DNA of 64,000 nt, taken from the NCBI GenBank assembly GCA_049322335.1, contig JBMORL010000037.1, forward strand, positions 1-64,000, in the 5' to 3' direction. Position numbers and translations under genes: made by a program. The DNA is from JBMORL01 sp049322335 (GTDB taxonomy: Bacteria > Bacteroidota > Bacteroidia > Flavobacteriales_D > UBA2798). Below are positions 48,695-57,169 of the stretch, piece after piece. Position 1 is the stretch's first letter. Each line of letters starts with the position of its first letter. The notes beneath the pieces were generated by a model. That model made no database searches and was not told the DNA's origin. It saw only the letters and a list, made by a program, of their open reading frames with translations.

Positions 48695-51025
48695 ATGCAT
48701 AAATCGCTTCTCCTCCTAGTTTTTTGCGTTGCGGCTCTGTGGCAACCCGTTAGCGGCCAGAAAATGGACACCGACAGCCTTCTGCAGGCTGCCAATGAGA
48801 AAAAAGATACTCCCGGAAAAGTAAACGCCATGATGTTTTATGCTTTGCAGCATATCAAAAAAGATTCTTCGGTAGCTTTTGATTTCGCACAAAGAGGATT
48901 CGAACTCGCAAAAAAAATAAAGGATAAAAAAGGCGAGCTGTTTTATTACGGAGTAATAGGCGAATACTACAGGGTAAAAATCAATTACGAAAAATCAGAT
49001 GAATTTTTTCAAAAAGGACTGGAGATAGCCTTACAAGCACAGGAAGACTCCATTGCCGGATTGTTTTATCATCAAACGGCTTCCAATTACCAGCTGCAGA
49101 CAAAATACAGCGAAGCGATGATCGATTATGAAAAAGCTATGGAACTGCGGAAAAAATGCAACGATAAAAAAGGTATGGCCGGTACAGTAAACAACATGGC
49201 TATCATCTTCAAACTATGGGGTGATCTTCCGCGGGCACTCGACCTTTATATGGATGCCGTGGACATTAACAGGGAAATTGGCAATAATGACTGGCTGGTG
49301 AAAAACTATAATAACATTGGCGGAGTGTATTACGACATGAAACAAATTGAGAAATCACTGGAATACTACCATCTGTCGCTGGACATGAAAAAAGAACTGA
49401 AAGACACAGCGGGAATGATTTCATGTTACAATAACATCGGCATGGTGCTGAAAAGCGAAAGAATGTTCGATAGCAGTTTGGCTGTATTGAAAAACTCACA
49501 GGAGTTGGGTATTTCCCAAAGCATGAAAAATAATCCCAATCTTGCCACCACCAATATCAATATAGGAAGCGTGTATATTGAACAAAAAAAATATGAAGAA
49601 GCATTGTTTCACTTTAATGAAGCCATACGCATCAGCGAATTCAATAAAGACAGGATGGGCCTGGCCAATGCTTTTCTGAAAGTGGGGCAATTATACCGCG
49701 ACATGAAAAATTATCCGAAAGCGCTGGAGTTTTTTAAAAACACCCTGGAACTGGCAAAAGAAATGAGAAACCTGGAAAAACTGATGTGGGTTTCAGCAGG
49801 GCTTGCCACTACCTACGAAGCATTGGGTGACTTCAAAAATGCTTTACTCTACCAGAAAGAATATAAGTTTTATTCCGACAGTTTGCTGAACGGAGACAAA
49901 ATAAAAGAACTAACGGAGATCGGCATGATGCACCAGTTTAACCAACAGAAAAAAGCCGATTCACTGCAACTGGCACAGGAGAAAAAACTGAAAGACCTCG
50001 AAGACGAACAGTTGCGGAAAGAAAATGAAGAAAAACTGCAAAAACAAAAAACCTATACCTGGTTTGGCGGAGGGCTCGCTCTTCTTATGCTGGTGCTTGC
50101 TTTTGTATTATTGCGTGGCTACCGCAACAAACAAAAAGCCAACCTGCTGATTACCGAACAGAAAAAGGCAGTAGAAGAACAAAAAGCCATCATAGAAGAA
50201 AAACATAAAGAGATTACCGATAGCATCAACTATGCCAACCGCATTCAAACGGCTTTACTTCATAATGAAGAACACTGGAAAAAAATCTCTCCCGAGTATT
50301 TTATTTTTTTCCGTCCCAAAGATGTGGTGAGCGGAGATTTTTACTGGGCGCACAATACTGAAACTAAATCCATCTGGGTAGTGGCCGATTGTACAGGCCA
50401 TGGTGTTCCCGGTGCGCTGATGAGTATGCTGGGGATTAGTTTCCTGAATGAGATCGTAGCTGAAAACAAAATAACCGATCCCGCCCAGGTGTTGAACAAA
50501 CTCCGCGAAAAAATCATTACTGCATTCGGTAGTTCGGGTTCTAACCAACCACACCGTGACGGAATGGATATTTCGGTATGTGTATGGAATAAAAAAACAA
50601 ACTTACTCGAATATGCAGGCGCCAACAACGGTGTATGGATAGTGAGGAAAATTGACAAGTTAGCAAGTTCAGAAAGTTCAGAGACACAACTTTTAAAACT
50701 TTCTCAACTTTCAAAACTAATAGAACTCAAACCCGATAAAATGCCCGTTGGCGTACACGACCACCAGCATATTTCATTTACTACCAAAACACACCAGTTG
50801 GAAAAAGGCGACCTCGTGATTAATTATTCTGATGGATATGCTGACCAGTTTGGAGGTGCTAAAGGAAAAAAATACAAGTATTCCAGATTACATCAGTTCT
50901 TCACAGACCAATACAACGAAAAACCAAAAACGATAAACGAAAAACTGGAAAACGAATTTTCTCAATGGAAAGGAAATTTCGAACAGCTTGATGATGTTTG
51001 CATCACCGGAATAAAAATTATTTGA
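48695..51025 (+). CDS. TPR sensor with membrane helix and SpoIIE/PP2C phosphatase domain
   Basis: A 776-residue exported sensor. Signal peptide 1-22; seven or so TPR repeats over residues 25-410 (for example NNMAIIFKLWGDLPRALDLY, YNNIGGVYYDMKQIEKSLEYY); a charged coiled coil, a membrane helix at ~453-472 (WFGGGLALLMLVLAFVLL), and a second coiled coil. From residue ~515 the SpoIIE-type PP2C domain carries FRPKDVVSGDFYW, VVADCTGHGVPGALMSMLG, NSEGYADQFGG-like NYSDGYADQFGGAKG and QLDDVCITGIKI. It should dephosphorylate a Ser/Thr target such as an anti-anti-sigma factor in response to an envelope signal. A short word-like insert lies near residue 655. Confidence 0.88.
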   Translation: MHKSLLLLVFCVAALWQPVSGQKMDTDSLLQAANEKKDTPGKVNAMMFYALQHIKKDSSVAFDFAQRGFELAKKIKDKKGELFYYGVIGEYYRVKINYEKSDEFFQKGLEIALQAQEDSIAGLFYHQTASNYQLQTKYSEAMIDYEKAMELRKKCNDKKGMAGTVNNMAIIFKLWGDLPRALDLYMDAVDINREIGNNDWLVKNYNNIGGVYYDMKQIEKSLEYYHLSLDMKKELKDTAGMISCYNNIGMVLKSERMFDSSLAVLKNSQELGISQSMKNNPNLATTNINIGSVYIEQKKYEEALFHFNEAIRISEFNKDRMGLANAFLKVGQLYRDMKNYPKALEFFKNTLELAKEMRNLEKLMWVSAGLATTYEALGDFKNALLYQKEYKFYSDSLLNGDKIKELTEIGMMHQFNQQKKADSLQLAQEKKLKDLEDEQLRKENEEKLQKQKTYTWFGGGLALLMLVLAFVLLRGYRNKQKANLLITEQKKAVEEQKAIIEEKHKEITDSINYANRIQTALLHNEEHWKKISPEYFIFFRPKDVVSGDFYWAHNTETKSIWVVADCTGHGVPGALMSMLGISFLNEIVAENKITDPAQVLNKLREKIITAFGSSGSNQPHRDGMDISVCVWNKKTNLLEYAGANNGVWIVRKIDKLASSESSETQLLKLSQLSKLIELKPDKMPVGVHDHQHISFTTKTHQLEKGDLVINYSDGYADQFGGAKGKKYKYSRLHQFFTDQYNEKPKTINEKLENEFSQWKGNFEQLDDVCITGIKII

Positions 51026-51052
51026 TATGAAAATACCATTTCAAAAACCTCT

Positions 51053-51080
51053 TCTGCGCAAATCTGCGTTATCTGCGGGA
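51053..51080. repeat. Single copy of the GxxExxY-flanking repeat
   Basis: Matches the right arm at 30285-30312 at 26 of 28 positions, and two more matching bases follow (GGGAAA). No GxxExxY gene and no second arm are present nearby. Confidence 0.8.
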
Positions 51081-51125
51081 AACCGGCATCCTGACTTTTT
51101 TTTTCTACAGAAAACCACAGATAAA

Positions 51126-51563
51126 ATGCGAATGTTCAGCTTCGTTTTTCTTTTCGCAATTTTCATTGCCGGTTGCGTAGCCCATGCACCCAAATACACC
51201 CGCTCGGAAAAAGTGATGCAACTGAAATCCGGGATGACACTGGGTGAAGTAAACAAAACACTCGGACTAAACCCCTACTACATCCACAGCATGGATTCAG
51301 CCGGAAATAAAATTTATGTTTACAAATACCGCCTCACCGACCGCAAAACCGTTCCTCTTTTTATGAAAGATACCAATGGCATTGCCAAACGTGGAGATTT
51401 TATGGATCTCTATGCTTCTTTTTCTCCCGGTGATACGCTCAATGCACTTCAGTCTGAATTCACAGAAACAGTAATACAGGAAAAGCGACTGGACATCAAC
51501 AGCCTGCTTACTCTCATAACGGTTACCGCACCTGCGCTGTTGGTTTATTTTGGATTGCAGTAG
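51126..51563 (+). CDS. Small lipoprotein of unknown function
   Basis: A 145-residue lipoprotein; the start at 51126 is chosen because MRMFSFVFLFAIFIAGC gives a clean lipobox, and the upstream part of the open frame only translates the repeat at 51053-51080. The mature part has LKSGMTLGEVNKTLGLNPYY, the pattern of a SmpA/OmlA (BamE-like) fold, and a C-terminal hydrophobic stretch (LLTLITVTAPALLVYFGL) that may be a membrane anchor. BamE-like function is a weak suggestion. Confidence 0.6.
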   Translation: MRMFSFVFLFAIFIAGCVAHAPKYTRSEKVMQLKSGMTLGEVNKTLGLNPYYIHSMDSAGNKIYVYKYRLTDRKTVPLFMKDTNGIAKRGDFMDLYASFSPGDTLNALQSEFTETVIQEKRLDINSLLTLITVTAPALLVYFGLQ

Positions 51564-51614
51564 GAAAGAGGGTTGTTAAAGGTTGAAATTCTGGTTTACT
51601 ATCCGTATTTTTTC

Positions 51615-52481
51615 TTACAGTATAACTTTAAATGACAGCAACGATCCATCAGTCAAAGTAAACTGAAGGATATACAAACCATTTGAGATTTGTTGAAGGT
51701 TAACGGATGTATTTATATTATTTATTACTGAGGAAAATATTTGTGAACCCTGCGCATTGAATAATCCTATCCGGCTTATGATCTCACTTCCTGACACTAT
51801 CAGATAGTTATTTTCATTTATATAATAATTTATTCCCGGTTTTTCTATTTCATCTATACTCAAAAAATTATAGCAACTACCGCCCCATATTTTTTCACCA
51901 TTATTCTTAACACAATTTAACCAGACCGGTCCATATTGAGGAAAAAACATTGTAAAAAACCCTCCAACTTCTTCTACACAAAATGGATCTCCAAAACTGT
52001 CCAAATAAATTGCCCTTCTAAGATTGCCATTACTCAAGGGATATAAACCCACAGAGTCTACTACAAAATCTATGGGGTAATGATACCCGGCATACAAAGT
52101 ATCCCCAACATTCAAAGAAAAATCCCATAAGACATATTCTGTATTGTTGTCCCAGATAAAAACTTTTCTTTGAGACGTATCTTCCCTGAGGATGGCAGCC
52201 GGAGGATATAATAACCCGTCATTATTAAAATAAAAGGGCGGACAAAACGGATTACCCACATATGATCCCATGCTATGTCCATATATCTTTTTGTAGGTAA
52301 CTGTATTAATTATAGTATCGCCATATACAAAATATCTTCTGCCACCATCTACATTACAAAAAGAAGGTAAACTGGAATATTGTTCATCCCAAAACTTATT
52401 TTCTTTCAGCATGGGGTAATAGGGTTGTGCATTCAAAATGAATGGTTCGAGAAAACACAGCAGGAAGAATAATTTTTTCAT
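51615..52481 (-). CDS. T9SS-secreted protein of unknown function
   Basis: A 288-residue exported protein: signal peptide to about residue 18 (ends ILNAQP), a beta-rich body (YYPMLKENKFWDEQYSSLP, TEYVLWDFSLNVGDTLYAGYHY) like those found in many Bacteroidota surface proteins, and a C-terminal domain (RIGLFNAQGSQIFSS, SNGLYILQFTLTDGSL) that is a CTD without the usual YPNP start. The stop is 3' of the operon; its start overlaps the previous gene by four bases (ATGA). Confidence 0.75.
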   Translation of the reverse strand: MKKLFFLLCFLEPFILNAQPYYPMLKENKFWDEQYSSLPSFCNVDGGRRYFVYGDTIINTVTYKKIYGHSMGSYVGNPFCPPFYFNNDGLLYPPAAILREDTSQRKVFIWDNNTEYVLWDFSLNVGDTLYAGYHYPIDFVVDSVGLYPLSNGNLRRAIYLDSFGDPFCVEEVGGFFTMFFPQYGPVWLNCVKNNGEKIWGGSCYNFLSIDEIEKPGINYYINENNYLIVSGSEIISRIGLFNAQGSQIFSSVINNINTSVNLQQISNGLYILQFTLTDGSLLSFKVIL

Positions 52482-53968
52482 TCTTTCACCAGTTTTATGG
52501 TTTTTGAATAAGCATTACTACATATATTAACAAAATAAATCCCACTCGCGTTTTCAGAAATATCAATTTCAAACTTTTGAGAATTTCTGTTTACGATTTT
52601 TTCATAAACTACTCTCCCAAAAATATCGAATATTAAAACCCGCATTTCCTCCTGCCTCCTGCCTCCCGCCTGATTACAGTCGGGCAAGCCTGCCGCTGCC
52701 CACTCTACACTCTCAATTTCTACTACAAACTTTCCATCATTAGGATTTGGATAAACCTGAAACTCCAAACCCGAAATACCAAACTCTTCCACTCCGACAG
52801 CACAACCAGGAGTTAGACACCCCATACTATCTACTTTTATTACCCACGCATCAGTGGTATTCCCGCTGCCATCTGCAAATGTGTTGCCCGACATAGCAAA
52901 TCCTCCATCAGGTGTTTGCGTTATTCCATACAAATAATTATCGTTGGTTCGTTTTTGAAGTTTTCTTCGCCATTTTTCATTGCCTAAGGAATCAGTTCGT
53001 ATCATCCAACCGGAAGGATTGGAAATGGTTGAATCATAAAAACTGCCTATTCCAACAAAATCCCCATTTTCAATTTCAATAAAATCTGTGAAAACATCTA
53101 TGATTGCAGATGCTCCCGGATTTTGAAAATTTTTAATCCAAATCGTATTTCCATTTTGATTAAGTCTCCTTAAATGTGCTTTCTCATTTCCTGATCCTGA
53201 TTCCCAGCCCCCCCACACAATATACTCTCCATTTTTACATGTTTTCACCCATCCCGCATCGCTATCAGTACTGCTAAAAACTTTCGGCCATCCTGATGAA
53301 ACATTACCTACGCTATCGGTTTTGATAACATAGATGTTCCAACTCATGGTAGGATTATCCTGGTAACCGGCACATATAAGTCCATTATCTGCTGTTGTAT
53401 CTACGCTATACGCAACCTCATCATCAGGGCCTGCAATTATTTTTTGCCAGACAATATTTCCCAACGTATCAGCTTTGAGAATAATTAAATCCAACAGATT
53501 TGATCCGGTTCCTGTTTCAACACCACCGGCAAATACATACCCGTCATTTAGCCTTATACCTCCCATGAAAGCACCATTTAGCATATTCCAATCCGCGCTT
53601 GTCCATAATGTATCACCATTTAAATCAATTTTTCCTGCATAGGGTTTTCTGCTGGTGTCTTGTACTGATCCAAAAAAAACAAAAGCACTGTCTTCTTTAA
53701 AAAAAGTTTTAAAACCCGTATAATAGATTAATGAGTCATTACCGAATTTCCATGTCTTTATTGTATCACCATTTAAATCCAATTGCAGGACAAAGGGTTT
53801 GGAATAACTTCCATAAGCATACGCTCCTGCGGTATAGTAATAATTACCTTCTATGATTACATTGGACAAGATTTCGGATTCCCCACTTATTTCATAGCTA
53901 TTATTGAATTGAGGTTGGCTCAAAGCAATTGCGGGAAAAAAACACAATATGAAATATCCGGCCCGCAT
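52478..53968 (-). CDS. T9SS-secreted beta-propeller-like protein
   Basis: A 496-residue exported protein: signal peptide (ends ALSQP), then seven repeats of a delta-60/propeller-like pattern (for example VLQLDLNGDTIKTWKFGND, ILKADTLGNIVWQKI, MIRTDSLGNEKWRRK, VIKVDSMGCLTPGC). The last ~100 residues are a CTD (VYPNPNDGKFVVEIE, LIFDIFGRVVYEK, ASGIYFVNICSN), with an unusual insertion of about 20 residues (AAAGLPDCNQAGGRR) between its first and second strands. Function unknown; a surface recognition role is likely. It is translationally coupled to the next T9SS gene. Confidence 0.82.
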   Translation of the reverse strand: MRAGYFILCFFPAIALSQPQFNNSYEISGESEILSNVIIEGNYYYTAGAYAYGSYSKPFVLQLDLNGDTIKTWKFGNDSLIYYTGFKTFFKEDSAFVFFGSVQDTSRKPYAGKIDLNGDTLWTSADWNMLNGAFMGGIRLNDGYVFAGGVETGTGSNLLDLIILKADTLGNIVWQKIIAGPDDEVAYSVDTTADNGLICAGYQDNPTMSWNIYVIKTDSVGNVSSGWPKVFSSTDSDAGWVKTCKNGEYIVWGGWESGSGNEKAHLRRLNQNGNTIWIKNFQNPGASAIIDVFTDFIEIENGDFVGIGSFYDSTISNPSGWMIRTDSLGNEKWRRKLQKRTNDNYLYGITQTPDGGFAMSGNTFADGSGNTTDAWVIKVDSMGCLTPGCAVGVEEFGISGLEFQVYPNPNDGKFVVEIESVEWAAAGLPDCNQAGGRRQEEMRVLIFDIFGRVVYEKIVNRNSQKFEIDISENASGIYFVNICSNAYSKTIKLVKE

Positions 53969-54006
53969 TTAATATACAATGAGTTTAATAACATCAACGG
54001 GTTTCC

Positions 54007-55290
54007 TCAAATCGAATACATCCCCAGCATCAAAACCGGGTTCTCGAGATATTGCTTAAAGGTTTGAAGGAAATCAGCGCCCGTTGCACCATCTACAACA
54101 CGATGGTCGCATGATAATGTTACTTTCATCCGGTGGCCGGGTACTACCTGTCCGTTTTTTACAACAGGTGTTTCTCTTATTCCGCCTACAGCCATAATAC
54201 AGGCATCAGGCGGGTTGATAATTGCTGTAAATTCTTCTATTCCGAACATACCGAGATTGGAAATAGTGAATGTATTTCCTTCCCAGTCCTGCGGCTGTAA
54301 TTTTTTCTCTTTGGCACGTGTGGCAAAATCTTTTACCTCAGCGCCAATCTGCGACAATGATTTGGTATCTGCAAAACGAACCACGGGAACCAGTAATCCG
54401 TCTTCTACCGCAACCGCCACACCCATGTGCACATGCGCATTGTAACGGATACGATCGCCCAGCCATGAAGCATTTACATTGGGATGCTGCTTCAACGCCA
54501 TCGCTGCTGCTTTAATCACCATATCGTTATACGAAACTTTTACTTCCAGGCTGTCTTTAATAATCTGACGGGTGGATACAGCATTATCCATATCAATATC
54601 CAGCGTAAGATAAAAATGAGGAGCAGTAAATTTGCTTTCTGCCAGCCTGCGCGCAATGGTTTTCCGCATTTGCGAAATATCCACTTCGGTATAACTTTCC
54701 ACCTGTGCGCCCATCATCACTCCGCCACTGAAATTTTCGATATCACGCTTAATGATTCTTCCTCCTTCTCCGCTTCCCTGTAGTTTATTTATGCTGATTC
54801 CTTTTTCTTCTGCCAGTTTTTTGGCGAGAGGAGAAGCTTTTAAACGGCCGTTGGCGGTGGAAGGCTGAATGTTGAAAGTTGAAGGTTTGGCAGCCGGTTT
54901 GGTTACTGTTTTGGTTTCTGTAACCACAGGTTTGGTTTCAGATATAACGGGTTGGGGACTGCTTTCCTTTTTTACTTCTGCCGGTTTCGCTTCTTCTTTT
55001 TTAGCCGGGGTTTTTAACTTTTCTTCTTCCAGTATCTTTGAAATATCTTCTCCGGCTTTTCCGAATATAGCAAGAATGGAATCAACAGGAGCTGCTTTTC
55101 CTTTTTCCACACCGATATACAACAACACACCTGTTTCATACGACTCGAATTCCATGGTGGCTTTATCGGTTTCGATATCCGCCAGCAATTCGCCAGATTT
55201 CACCGTGTCGCCAACGTTTTTATGCCATTTGGCAACAACACCTTCGGTCATCGTGTCACTCAGTTTGGGCATCCGTACAATTTCAGCCAT
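54007..55290 (-). CDS. pdhC: Pyruvate dehydrogenase E2 (dihydrolipoamide acetyltransferase)
   Basis: A 427-residue E2 subunit. Residues 1-80 form one lipoyl domain with the lipoylated Lys in ETDKATMEFESYETG. A Pro/Ala/Lys linker follows, then a peripheral-subunit-binding domain at ~150-185 (RLKASPLAKKLAEEKGI, LQGSGEGGRIIKRDIE) and a catalytic domain from ~200 with LSCDHRVVDGATGADFLQTF, the active-site DHRxxDG motif. It transfers acetyl groups to CoA in the PDH complex. The linker contains a repeat-derived STFNIQPSTANG stretch. E1 alpha is encoded 149 bases upstream; E1 beta and E3 are not in the window. Confidence 0.92.
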   Translation of the reverse strand: MAEIVRMPKLSDTMTEGVVAKWHKNVGDTVKSGELLADIETDKATMEFESYETGVLLYIGVEKGKAAPVDSILAIFGKAGEDISKILEEEKLKTPAKKEEAKPAEVKKESSPQPVISETKPVVTETKTVTKPAAKPSTFNIQPSTANGRLKASPLAKKLAEEKGISINKLQGSGEGGRIIKRDIENFSGGVMMGAQVESYTEVDISQMRKTIARRLAESKFTAPHFYLTLDIDMDNAVSTRQIIKDSLEVKVSYNDMVIKAAAMALKQHPNVNASWLGDRIRYNAHVHMGVAVAVEDGLLVPVVRFADTKSLSQIGAEVKDFATRAKEKKLQPQDWEGNTFTISNLGMFGIEEFTAIINPPDACIMAVGGIRETPVVKNGQVVPGHRMKVTLSCDHRVVDGATGADFLQTFKQYLENPVLMLGMYSI

Positions 55291-55306
55291 GGAGGGAATG
55301 TTTTTA

Positions 55307-55344
55307 GTTTGTCGTTCCTGGTTATTTGTTTGTCGTTTCTGGTT
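55307..55344. repeat. Tandem repeat between pdhA and pdhC
   Basis: Two 17-base copies (GTTTGTCGTTCCTGGTT at 55307-55323 and GTTTGTCGTTTCTGGTT at 55328-55344, one mismatch), with four bases between them. They are upstream of the pdhC start, of the same word-like style as other repeats in the window. Confidence 0.7.
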
Positions 55345-55439
55345 TTGATTAATAATTCACTCACAAAAACATCTCACTTCAAAACTCAAAAATCATTTGT
55401 TCGTTTATTCTTAAATCGGTTATTTCAGCCAATTTGTTT

Positions 55440-56492
55440 TCAGTATTCAATTATGTAAGGATAATCTTCCTGCTTATATACATCCTTATACAATTCCGAA
55501 ATATCCGGCAAGGGAGATTCTTCTGCAAACTTCACTGATTCCGCCACGATATCATCTGCTTTTTTCTCTATTTCTTCAATTTCTTTTTCGCTGAGGAATT
55601 TGTTTTTTCTTATCGTGGCCAATACCTGTTCGATGGGATCGTGTTTTTTGTATTCTTCCACTTCCTCTTTTGTACGATACTTTTGCGGATCGCTCATGGA
55701 ATGTCCTTTGTAGCGATAAGTCATGATATTAAGCAGCGTTGGCCCGTCTCCTCTTCTTGCTCTTTCACAAGCTTCTTCCATCGCCAGATGCACCGCCTCA
55801 CAACTCATTCCATCTACATTAAACGAAGGCATGTGGTAGGATTTTCCTATTTCACTTAGGTCAGTTACGTTAGTAGTTCGTTCAACGGAAGTACCCATTG
55901 CGTAATTGTTGTTTTCTATCACAAATATCACAGGCAGTTTCCACATCATGGCCATGTTGAACGTTTCGTGCAAAGCACCTTGTCTAACTGCGCCATCACC
56001 CATAGAAGTAACACAAACATTTTGTGTACCCAGGTATTTTTCAGCAAAAGCGATTCCGGCACCCATGGGAATTTGCGCACCCACAATTCCGTGTCCGCCC
56101 ATCAGGTTTACTTCTTTGTTAAACATGTGCATCGACCCGCCTTTTCCTTTGCTCATTCCTGTAATACGGCCATACAATTCAGCCATCATGTATTTGGGAT
56201 GAACGCCAAGTGCGATAGGATGAGCGTGATCACGGTAAGCGGTAATGTGTTTATCTCCTTTTTTGCAAGCCGAAGCGGTACCTGCCACCACTGCTTCCTG
56301 CCCGATATACAAATGGCAGAATCCTCCGAATTTTTGCTGAAGATAAAGCTGTCCGGCTTTTTCTTCGATCTTGCGCATCACCAGCATATCTTCATACCAC
56401 TTTACATAAGTGGCTTTTGTAAACTTCACTTTCTTCTCATCCGTTGCGGCCAGTGATTGTACCGCTTTTTTGGTCTTTGTATCTGAAGCCAT
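55440..56492 (-). CDS. pdhA: Pyruvate dehydrogenase E1 component, alpha subunit
   Basis: A 350-residue thiamine-diphosphate subunit of the alpha2beta2 type. FCHLYIGQEAVVAGTASAC is the N-terminal family motif, HGIVGAQIPMGAGIAFAEKY precedes the ThDP motif GDGAVRQGALHETFNMAMMWKLPVIFVIENNN (read in two parts), and TYRYKGHSMSDPQKYRTKEE is the phosphorylation-loop region with the conserved His. It decarboxylates pyruvate together with the beta subunit, which is encoded elsewhere. Its downstream neighbour is E2. A 2-oxo acid dehydrogenase of other specificity is possible but less likely. Confidence 0.92.
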   Translation of the reverse strand: MASDTKTKKAVQSLAATDEKKVKFTKATYVKWYEDMLVMRKIEEKAGQLYLQQKFGGFCHLYIGQEAVVAGTASACKKGDKHITAYRDHAHPIALGVHPKYMMAELYGRITGMSKGKGGSMHMFNKEVNLMGGHGIVGAQIPMGAGIAFAEKYLGTQNVCVTSMGDGAVRQGALHETFNMAMMWKLPVIFVIENNNYAMGTSVERTTNVTDLSEIGKSYHMPSFNVDGMSCEAVHLAMEEACERARRGDGPTLLNIMTYRYKGHSMSDPQKYRTKEEVEEYKKHDPIEQVLATIRKNKFLSEKEIEEIEKKADDIVAESVKFAEESPLPDISELYKDVYKQEDYPYIIEY

Positions 56493-56576
56493 GGTTAAAA
56501 GTTATCCCTGCAAATATATAAAATTGAACCGCCCTTTGCCCCTGAAACAGTTCAGAAAAGGGGAATCCTGCCGGAG

Positions 56577-57074
56577 TTAGTCTTTGCGGAGCTTTGTTTC
56601 ATTGAAAACCAGCGGCAAAAGGGAAGTTATTCCATTTACCGCATACACTTTTCCACCCATTCCGGCCATCAAAAGACGTATGGGTTCTTCCTGTTTAATC
56701 TCGTATTCGCTCATAGCCTGGCGGCAGGCACCACAGGGAGCCACCGGTTCTTCCACCCTGAAATTTTCGGAAGTAGCTATAACGGCCACTTTTTTGATCT
56801 TTTTCCCCGGAAACTGGGCTCCGGCAGCAAAAAAAGCCACTCTTTCGGCACATAATCCCGATGGATAAGCCACATTTTCCTGGTTATTGCCGGTCATAAT
56901 GGTTCCGTCTTCAAACTGAAGAGCAGCACCAACATAAAATTGCGAGTAGGGGGCATAGGCTTTTGCCGATGCTTCTTTTGCTTTTTCGAGAAGCTCTTTT
57001 TCATCCCCGGTAAGATCATTGGCAGAGACATACTCTTCAAATGAAAAATTAATATGGTTAACCTTGTTTTTCAA
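56577..57074 (-). CDS. cdd: Cytidine deaminase
   Basis: A 165-residue homotetrameric-type cytidine deaminase. The N-terminus has AKEASAKAYAPYSQFYVGAAL; the zinc site is CAERVAFFAAG (Cys and the catalytic Glu) and PCGACRQAMSEY (two Cys). It converts cytidine and deoxycytidine to uridine forms in pyrimidine salvage. It lies upstream of pdhA on the same strand, 84 bases apart. Confidence 0.93.
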   Translation of the reverse strand: MKNKVNHINFSFEEYVSANDLTGDEKELLEKAKEASAKAYAPYSQFYVGAALQFEDGTIMTGNNQENVAYPSGLCAERVAFFAAGAQFPGKKIKKVAVIATSENFRVEEPVAPCGACRQAMSEYEIKQEEPIRLLMAGMGGKVYAVNGITSLLPLVFNETKLRKD

Positions 57075-57169
57075 ACCTTCATCATTTGTGTTAAGGAATT
57101 GTTTATTTATCTTTAAACATTATTGACCTTTGCAGGTCCAATACCCGAAATTAATAAAAAATAACGGCT

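Noticed and set aside
55291..55439. Missing pyruvate dehydrogenase beta gene between pdhA and pdhC
   Set aside because: The 149-base gap holds only repeats; in many Bacteroidota the beta subunit is encoded elsewhere, so no deletion is claimed.
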